Shown piece by piece: positions 5,983-10,417 of a DNA stretch of 10,417 bases (the stretch's first letter is position 1; every line of letters starts with the position of its first letter). Position numbers and translations under genes: made by a program. The DNA is from an uncultured Rhodospirillales bacterium (lineage in GTDB: Bacteria; Pseudomonadota; Alphaproteobacteria; Acetobacterales; Acetobacteraceae): NCBI GenBank assembly GCA_903928045.1, contig CAIYPH010000487.1, positions 1-10,417 on the forward strand. The letters run 5' to 3'. The notes below the pieces were generated by a model. The model was not told where the DNA came from. It searched no databases and saw only the letters and a program-made list of their open reading frames with translations.

Positions 5983-6923
5983 GCGTTGCGAAGCCTCGGG
6001 TTGATGAGAACGTAAAGCACGTCGGCGATCAGGTTGAGCGAGACGTAGACCGTCGCGGTCACCAGCACGACGCCTTGCACGACGGGGTAGTCACGGTTGA
6101 ACACCGCATCGACGATCAGCTTGCCGAAGCCGGGCACCGAGAACACCTGCTCGGTGAGCACGGCGCCGGAGAGCAGGGTGCCGAGTTCGAGCGCGCCGAG
6201 GGTGACGACGGGGACGAGGGCGTTGCGCAGGGCATGGCGCAGCACCACCCGCCATTCCATCAGTCCCTTGGCCCGGGCGGTGCGCACATAGTCCTGCTCC
6301 AAGGCGGTCAGCATGGCGGAGCGGGTATGGCGCATCAGCACGGCGGCGATGGCGTTGCCGAGCACGAAGGCGGGCATGATGGTGGTGGCGAGCGACTGGC
6401 GCCAATCCTCTGACAGCGGGACGTAGCCGGAGGGCGGCAGCCAGCCGAGATGGACGGAGACCAACAGGATCAGCATGATGCCGAGCCAGAAGTTCGGGGT
6501 GGACAGCCCGGCGAGGCCGATGCCGTTGGCGAAGTAATCCCAGAAGGAGTTCTTCTTCACCGCCGAGAGGATGCCCATCGGCACGCCGATCGACACCGCG
6601 ATGATGAAGGCCATCGAGCCGAGCTGCAGAGTCACCGGCAGTTTCTGTGTCACCAGTTGCAGCACGGGCTGGCGGATGCGCCAGGAGAAGCCGAGATCCC
6701 CGGTCAGCACGTTGCCGATCCAGTGGAAATACTGGATCACCAGCGGCCGGTCGAGCCACAGCTCGGCGCGGATCTGGGCCAGCACCTGAGGGTCTCGCTC
6801 CTCGCCGGCGAGCACCAAAGCGGGGTCTCCGGGCATGAGCTGCTGGAGGCAGAAGACGTAGATTGAGACCAGCAACAGGGTCGGGATGACCTGGGCCAGC
6901 CGGACGCCGAGATGTCCGCGCAT
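5979..6923 (-). CDS. Dpp/Opp-type ABC transporter permease, DppB-like
   Basis: The 314-aa product is the first permease subunit of the same importer. It has an N-terminal membrane helix (about 8-28), then QLMPGDPA (28-35) and GDLGFSW (75-81), typical of DppB proteins, then five further hydrophobic segments. The EAA loop spans about 212-236 (YVRTARAKGLMEWRVVL and onward) and is the expected docking site for an ATP-binding subunit. GTLLSGAVLTEQVFSVPGFG (248-267) is a strongly conserved family segment. Its start lies 9 nt after the binding-protein stop, with a modest GGCGG ribosome binding site in that gap. Its stop overlaps the next start as ATGA. It pairs with the DppC-like protein to form the membrane channel. 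Confidence 0.93.
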   Translation of the reverse strand: MRGHLGVRLAQVIPTLLLVSIYVFCLQQLMPGDPALVLAGEERDPQVLAQIRAELWLDRPLVIQYFHWIGNVLTGDLGFSWRIRQPVLQLVTQKLPVTLQLGSMAFIIAVSIGVPMGILSAVKKNSFWDYFANGIGLAGLSTPNFWLGIMLILLVSVHLGWLPPSGYVPLSEDWRQSLATTIMPAFVLGNAIAAVLMRHTRSAMLTALEQDYVRTARAKGLMEWRVVLRHALRNALVPVVTLGALELGTLLSGAVLTEQVFSVPGFGKLIVDAVFNRDYPVVQGVVLVTATVYVSLNLIADVLYVLINPRLRNA

Positions 6924-6932
6924 GATGCCGCC

Positions 6933-8444
6933 CTACTTCGCCACCGTGATGCCCTGGGGGCGGATCATCCCATCGGCGATCGGGGTGTAGCCATCCACCT
7001 TGGTGCTCATACCGGTGATCCACTTGTTGATGTAGAGATAGGTCAGCGGCACATCCTTCACGAGCTGGGCGGCGATCTTGCCGTAGAGCGCCTTGCGGGC
7101 ACCCACGTCGGAGACCGCACGGGCCTCGTCGAGCCAGGCGTCGACGTCCTTGTTGCTGTAGCCGCCGACATTCTGCGGCCCGCCGGTGTGGAAGAAGACG
7201 TAGAGATTGCCGTCGGCATCCGCCCGGCCCGACCAGCCGATGAGATGGGCCGAGAAATCGCCGCGGTCATCGGCGTCGAGCGAGGCGGCGAACTCCATGG
7301 TGCGCAGCTTCACGTCGAACCCTGCTTCCGCGGCCATCGCCTGCATCACCTCGCCTTCCTGCTGCTGGGTGGCGCTGTTGGTGACGGTGAGATCGACGGT
7401 GACGGGCAGCTTCACCCCGGCCTGCGCCAGCAACGCCTTGGCCTTGGCGACGTCCCGCGGCGGGACCGGCACCTCCGGCGCATAGAACGGGCTCGCCGCC
7501 GGAACCGCCTGGACCGTGGGGGTGAACATGCCGGCGTAGATCACCTGCACCATCGCGGCGCGGTCAATCGCCAGCGAAAAGGCCTGCCGCACCAGCTCGG
7601 ATTGGCCGATCGGGGACTTCGCCCGCTCGCCATGGTTGGTGTTGAAGGTGATGCCCTGGTAGCCCAGCCCGTCAAACACGGCGAGCTTGAGCTTGGCGTT
7701 CTTCTTCACCGCTTCCACGTCGGTCGGCGCGATGCGCTCGGCCATGTCGAGCGCGCCGGCCTGGAGGTTGGCGACGCGCACGGAGGGGTCCACCACGGTG
7801 CGGTAGACGATGCGGCCGAGCTTGATGGCATCCTTGTTCCAGTAGCCGTCGAAGCGCTCAAGCGTGATGTGATCCTGCGCGACCCGCTCGATGAACTTGA
7901 ACGGCCCGGCACAGACCGGCTTGAGGGAGAAATCCTTGCCCGCCGCTTCAGCCGCCTTCGGCGAGACCATCATGCCGGCGCGATCGGTCAGCGCGGCGAG
8001 GAAGGGGGCGGAGGGGGATTTCAGCACCATGCGCACGGTGAGCGGATCGACGATCTCCACACGGTCGAGCGCGGAAATCTCCGCCCGGCGGCCGCTGCCC
8101 TGCATCGTGAGGTGGCGCTCCATGCTGTATTTCACGGCGGCCGCGTCGAAATCGGTGCCGTCATGGAATTTCACGCCGGGGCGCAGCTTGAAGACGAGGG
8201 TCTTGTTGTCGGTCCACTCGAAGCTTTGGGCGAGCTGGGGGACGATCTTCAGATTGGCGTCGATATCCACCAGCTTGTCGCACAGTCCGGCGAAGACGAT
8301 GCGGCCGACAAAGGAGCGGCCCAGCGTGGGGTCAAGCGCGTCGGCGTCATCGGCGAGGCCGATGCGGAGTGTCGGCAGGTCTTGCGCCATCGCGGCGGCG
8401 GGAATGGCAACGGCAATAGCCGCGGCCAGGATGGTTCGGCGCAT
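6933..8444 (-). CDS. Family 5 extracellular solute-binding protein of a peptide-type ABC importer
   Basis: The 503-aa product has an N-terminal signal peptide: basic MRR, a hydrophobic Ala/Ile core and a probable cut after AMA at residue 20. It is therefore periplasmic; no lipobox cysteine is seen. The mature protein has SBP_bac_5 features: LRIGLADDADALDPT near the N-terminus, FKLRPGVKFHDGTDF, CAGPFKF, and FDGYWNKD. Its length is typical of DppA/OppA-like proteins. It should deliver its ligand to the two permeases encoded directly downstream. Ligands in this family include di- and oligopeptides, nickel, opines, glutathione and sugars, so the substrate stays open. The start at 8444 has AAGGGGG 8 nt upstream. 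A 98-bp gap to the DUF1028 gene leaves room for its own promoter. Confidence 0.93.
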   Translation of the reverse strand: MRRTILAAAIAVAIPAAAMAQDLPTLRIGLADDADALDPTLGRSFVGRIVFAGLCDKLVDIDANLKIVPQLAQSFEWTDNKTLVFKLRPGVKFHDGTDFDAAAVKYSMERHLTMQGSGRRAEISALDRVEIVDPLTVRMVLKSPSAPFLAALTDRAGMMVSPKAAEAAGKDFSLKPVCAGPFKFIERVAQDHITLERFDGYWNKDAIKLGRIVYRTVVDPSVRVANLQAGALDMAERIAPTDVEAVKKNAKLKLAVFDGLGYQGITFNTNHGERAKSPIGQSELVRQAFSLAIDRAAMVQVIYAGMFTPTVQAVPAASPFYAPEVPVPPRDVAKAKALLAQAGVKLPVTVDLTVTNSATQQQEGEVMQAMAAEAGFDVKLRTMEFAASLDADDRGDFSAHLIGWSGRADADGNLYVFFHTGGPQNVGGYSNKDVDAWLDEARAVSDVGARKALYGKIAAQLVKDVPLTYLYINKWITGMSTKVDGYTPIADGMIRPQGITVAK

Positions 8445-8475
8445 GGTTCAAGCCCCCTTATCTTTAGGTCAGACG

Positions 8476-8505
8476 GTTATGTGACGGTCCGCTTCCCGTC
8501 CGCAA
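8476..8505 (-). promoter_or_regulatory. Weak candidate promoter for the solute-binding protein operon
   Basis: On the minus strand TTGCGG (reverse complement of 8500-8505) and CATAAC (reverse complement of 8476-8481) are separated by 18 bp and lie about 30 nt upstream of the start. They resemble sigma-70 -35 and -10 hexamers only in part. The genes could equally be read from further upstream. Confidence 0.25.
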
Positions 8506-8542
8506 GGCCGTCCGAGGTTCAATCCTAGCAAACCCCGCGCCA

Positions 8543-9253
8543 TCAGCCGTCGCGCGCAGCCTCGGCGGCGGCGATGGCGGCGTCGATCTCGGCGCGTTCA
8601 TAGATGCCGGCGGGACTGTCCCGCCCGGCGAGGAAAGTGCGGAATATCGCGTAGCGCTCCTGGCTCACCGCGAGCAGGCGACGCAGTTCGGCCAGCGGGT
8701 CCGGGTGATCGTCGGTGCGGATGTCGAGGTCGGGGTAGGGGTCATTCGTGCAGATTTTCAGCGCCGCCGACTGCTTGCCCCGCTTGTCGCCACCCTGCGC
8801 CTCGCCGGCCTCGAGCGCCGTCAGCAGCCGCTCGGCCATGCTGCCCCGGCTCGATTGCCAGGCGGCGAGCGTGGCCGCCACCACGTCGGGCCCGGCGAGC
8901 ATATTGCCGGCGACCGAAACGTCATGCCCCGCGAGATGGCCGGCCCAGGTGATGCATCCCGCGCCGGTATGCTGCGCGATGCGGCCTTGTGCATCGAGAA
9001 TGTGCAATTGCCGATGATCGCGCCCGGCATCGGCGGCCAGCAGCGCGGCCGCGACATCGGCGGGCGGCTCGTGGCCGCGCAGCCGGGGCATGCCGTGCAC
9101 GGCATACATCGGATTGATCAGCGCCTGCGTCGCCAGCGCGCCGACGCCGCCCTCGACGTGGATGCAGATGGCGCCGACGGCGAAAAAGCGGGTGGCGACC
9201 GCGGCACCGAGGGCGCCGGTGGCGGGGTCGCGAACGAGAATGGACCAGGTCAT
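8543..9253 (-). CDS. DUF1028 family protein (putative Ntn-type hydrolase)
   Basis: The 236-aa product carries the marks of DUF1028: LGAAVATRFFAVG (15-27), GVGALATQALINPMY (36-50), SVAGNMLAG (113-121), GGDKRGKQSAAL (154-165) and DLDIRTDDHPDPLAELRRLL (175-194). The family has no settled function. As far as I recall it is placed among Ntn-hydrolase folds, and some members carry peptidoglycan-binding domains, which this one lacks. There is no signal peptide, so it is probably cytosolic. It precedes a peptide-type importer on the same strand, which suggests that it acts on the imported compound, for example by amide hydrolysis; that is an inference. The ribosome binding site is poor, and a small perfect hairpin lies 12-25 nt before the start. 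The gene begins 39 nt after the membrane-protein stop, so it may share that transcript. Confidence 0.88.
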   Translation of the reverse strand: MTWSILVRDPATGALGAAVATRFFAVGAICIHVEGGVGALATQALINPMYAVHGMPRLRGHEPPADVAAALLAADAGRDHRQLHILDAQGRIAQHTGAGCITWAGHLAGHDVSVAGNMLAGPDVVAATLAAWQSSRGSMAERLLTALEAGEAQGGDKRGKQSAALKICTNDPYPDLDIRTDDHPDPLAELRRLLAVSQERYAIFRTFLAGRDSPAGIYERAEIDAAIAAAEAARDG

Positions 9254-9265
9254 GCCCGCATTTCA

Positions 9266-9279
9266 CGCCCGAACGGGCG
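9266..9279 (-). other. 14-bp perfect palindrome just upstream of the DUF1028 start
   Basis: CGCCCG (9266-9271) and CGGGCG (9274-9279) are perfect reverse complements around AA. On the minus strand the RNA would form a CGCCC/GGGCG stem with a GUUC loop between the membrane-protein stop and the DUF1028 start. There is no T run, so it is not a standard terminator. It could tune translation of the DUF1028 gene or act as an operator. Confidence 0.4.
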
Positions 9280-9292
9280 GGGCGGCAAGGGG

Positions 9293-9814
9293 CTACTGGC
9301 GGAAGCGGTTCACCGCATAAATCCGCCGGAATGCCGCGAAACGCCGCGCCGCGCGGGAGCGCAGGCCCTGCATGCGCTGCCGGAGCCGGGCGCGCAGCAC
9401 GGCGGTCAGCAGCCGTGCCCAGTCGCGCACCCGGGCGAGCCAGCCGACCATGGCGGCGAACCAGCGGAGTTGCAGCAGGGCGGCCTCGCAGGCGTGGTAG
9501 ACGAAGACGGCGATCAGGGTGGAGACCAGTCGGACCAGGAGATAGACCGCGACGCCCGATGCAACATGGCCGCCGACGAACAGCGCGACGGCCCAGACTT
9601 CGCCGACCCGGCCGATGAGTTCAGGCACCAGGAACAGCGGGAGCGCGGCCCAGCCGCCGAGGCGGCCGAGTCGCGCTTCCAGGCGCTTGAGGGGCGGCAG
9701 GCCGCTGATCTGCCGCAGTACCACCTTGAGGCCGGCCCAGACGATGTCCTCCAGCACCACCACCACGAGGGCGGCGGGCAGGAGGACGGCGTCGAGGATT
9801 GCCCGTCGGCTCAT
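9293..9814 (-). CDS. Small integral membrane protein, function unknown
   Basis: I do not recognise the family. The 173-aa product has hydrophobic segments at about 6-28, 53-69 and 73-107; the last is long enough for two helices. A strongly basic C-terminal part follows (about 128-173), rich in Arg and Ala, with RARLRQRMQGLRSRAARR in it. The Arg-rich tail suggests a cytosolic C-terminus by the positive-inside rule. The ATG lies one base after the TGA of the upstream Pro-rich gene (TGAAATG) and has no clear Shine-Dalgarno of its own, so translation is probably coupled to that gene. The pair may therefore work together, for example at the cell envelope. Codon use matches the neighbours. Confidence 0.7.
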   Translation of the reverse strand: MSRRAILDAVLLPAALVVVVLEDIVWAGLKVVLRQISGLPPLKRLEARLGRLGGWAALPLFLVPELIGRVGEVWAVALFVGGHVASGVAVYLLVRLVSTLIAVFVYHACEAALLQLRWFAAMVGWLARVRDWARLLTAVLRARLRQRMQGLRSRAARRFAAFRRIYAVNRFRQ

Positions 9815-9815
9815 T

Positions 9816-10417
9816 TCAGCAGTTCGGCCGGCCCGGCGGGCAGCTGCGGGCTGCCGGCGCGTGCTGCTGCGGGGCGGGCGGGCTGTAGTGCTGCTGCGGC
9901 ATCGCCTGAGGGGCTGGCGCGAAATGCTGCGCCGGCGGACTGTACTGCGGTGCCGCCGGGGCTGCGTGGGTGACGGGCGGGGTGAATTGCGGCTGCGGGG
10001 CCGCGTGGGTGACGGGTGGGCTGGGTTGCGGCTGCGGGGCCGGCGTGCGTTGCGGCATCACCGGGGCGGCCGACGGGGCTTGCGGGACCGGGGCGGGGGC
10101 CCGCTGCGGCGCCGCGACCTGGGGGGTGGAGGGTTGGCTCGGACGCGTCACCTGCGGCTGGGGAGCCGAGGGGACGGCCGGGCGCGGGGCTGACGGGGTG
10201 GCCTGGTTCGGCGCCGCCTGGATCGCGGGCGACGGGGCGGCCGGGCGTGGCGCGGCGGCAGTGCCGGGAGCCGCCGGACTGGGTGCAGCGGGGGCGGCGC
10301 GCAACTGCGGCAGCGGGGCGGCGGCGCCGGGCAGTGCGGGTCCGCGCGGGGTGATCGCCGGCCCGGGGGCACCGGCAGCCGGGCTCGCGGGACGTGGAGC
10401 CGTGGTCTGCGGAGCCG
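9816..10417 (-). CDS. C-terminal part of a Pro/Ala/Gln-rich repeat protein, cut by the window edge
   Basis: The frame is open from the right edge of the window to the TGA at 9816-9818 and shows 199 residues with no natural start. A Leu codon (TTG) at 10304 is internal and not a start. The visible part is almost entirely Pro, Ala, Gln, Ser, Thr and His, and so is probably unstructured. Nearer the C-terminus it holds degenerate repeats of about 13 residues built on PQPQ-x-x-PPVTHAA and related Y/F-x-PP units, and it ends in CPPGRPNC. The two cysteines of that end could form a small disulfide loop if the protein is exported. Such tails occur on envelope and periplasmic proteins, but the folded domain lies outside the window, so no function can be given. 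The downstream membrane-protein gene is coupled to it. Confidence 0.7.
   Translation of the reverse strand, partial: APQTTAPRPASPAAGAPGPAITPRGPALPGAAAPLPQLRAAPAAPSPAAPGTAAAPRPAAPSPAIQAAPNQATPSAPRPAVPSAPQPQVTRPSQPSTPQVAAPQRAPAPVPQAPSAAPVMPQRTPAPQPQPSPPVTHAAPQPQFTPPVTHAAPAAPQYSPPAQHFAPAPQAMPQQHYSPPAPQQHAPAARSCPPGRPNC
9964..10041. repeat. Two 39-bp tandem repeats in the Pro-rich gene
   Basis: A 39-bp unit at 9964-10002 recurs at 10003-10041 with few differences, and both begin GCGTGGGTGACGGG. The period equals 13 codons, so reading frame is kept. On the minus strand the units encode the TPPVTHA and SPPVTHA repeats. Recent duplication by slippage is the simplest explanation, and copy number may vary between strains. 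Confidence 0.75.
10007..10025 (+). other. G-quadruplex motif on the template strand of the Pro-rich gene
   Basis: Four GGG runs at 10007-10009, 10014-10016, 10018-10020 and 10023-10025 are separated by loops of 4, 1 and 2 nt. This meets the standard pattern for a folded G-quadruplex. It sits on the strand opposite the coding sense and follows from the Pro codons, so it may have no role of its own. Confidence 0.5.

Noticed and set aside
6912..8528. Open frame of 538 codons on the plus strand opposite the solute-binding protein
   Set aside because: The opposite strand encodes a full binding protein with signal peptide and family motifs. The plus-strand product is His/Gly/Asp-rich with no domain.
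8705..9973. Open frame of 422 codons on the plus strand across the DUF1028, membrane-protein and Pro-rich genes
   Set aside because: It spans three minus-strand genes and their gaps and shows no family likeness; long antisense frames are expected at this GC content.
1..10417. Mobile element, CRISPR array, toxin-antitoxin or defence system
   Set aside because: I found no transposase, integrase, terminal inverted repeats, regularly spaced repeats with spacers, or short toxin-antitoxin gene pairs. The recognised genes are metabolic or transport functions with uniform codon use.

Overview
The window looks like chromosomal DNA of a high-GC alphaproteobacterium, plausibly of the Acetobacteraceae or wider Rhodospirillales. 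The reasons are the uniformly GC-rich codon use, an OlsB-type ornithine-lipid synthase, a methylmalonate-semialdehyde dehydrogenase, and AT-rich poly-T/poly-A hairpins between GC-rich genes. The lineage is an inference from style, not from a marker gene. I see no rRNA, tRNA, CRISPR array, transposase, phage gene or plasmid origin. No stretch longer than about 220 bases lacks a gene.

Left part (1-3148, genes on +). An AT-rich imperfect palindrome and a second hairpin that buries the Shine-Dalgarno sequence precede a class II glutamine amidotransferase (93-911). A terminator-like hairpin overlaps the stop codon of that gene. Next come a small membrane-anchored, basic, Pro/Arg/Ala-rich protein of unknown function (976-1470) and mmsA (1592-3085). 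The mmsA stop codon lies in a short 30-bp tandem repeat, which fills most of the gap to the convergent olsB.

Middle part (3149-5156). olsB on - and a lysophospholipid-acyltransferase-family gene on + diverge from a 217-bp intergenic region that carries inverted and direct repeats. Together they can plausibly supply the two acylations of ornithine-lipid synthesis: N-acylation of ornithine by OlsB, then O-acylation by the second enzyme. The acyltransferase gene runs 53 bp into the opposite-strand end of the next operon.

Right part (5104-10417, all on -). Read in the direction of transcription, this holds the C-terminal part of a Pro/Ala/Gln-rich repeat protein, cut by the window edge, and a coupled small membrane protein. 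A DUF1028 protein follows, then a family-5 solute-binding protein and two Dpp/Opp-type permeases. The transporter genes end without ATPase genes, so the ATP-binding subunits must lie elsewhere or be shared. The DUF1028 protein next to a peptide-type importer suggests handling of a peptide, amide or peptidoglycan fragment, but the substrate cannot be read from the sequence.

Most of the window is ordinary metabolism and transport. The most interesting points are the Shine-Dalgarno-masking hairpin, the stop-codon tandem repeat, the split OlsB/acyltransferase pair with unusual H-x5-D spacing, and the ATPase-less transporter with its DUF1028 neighbour.
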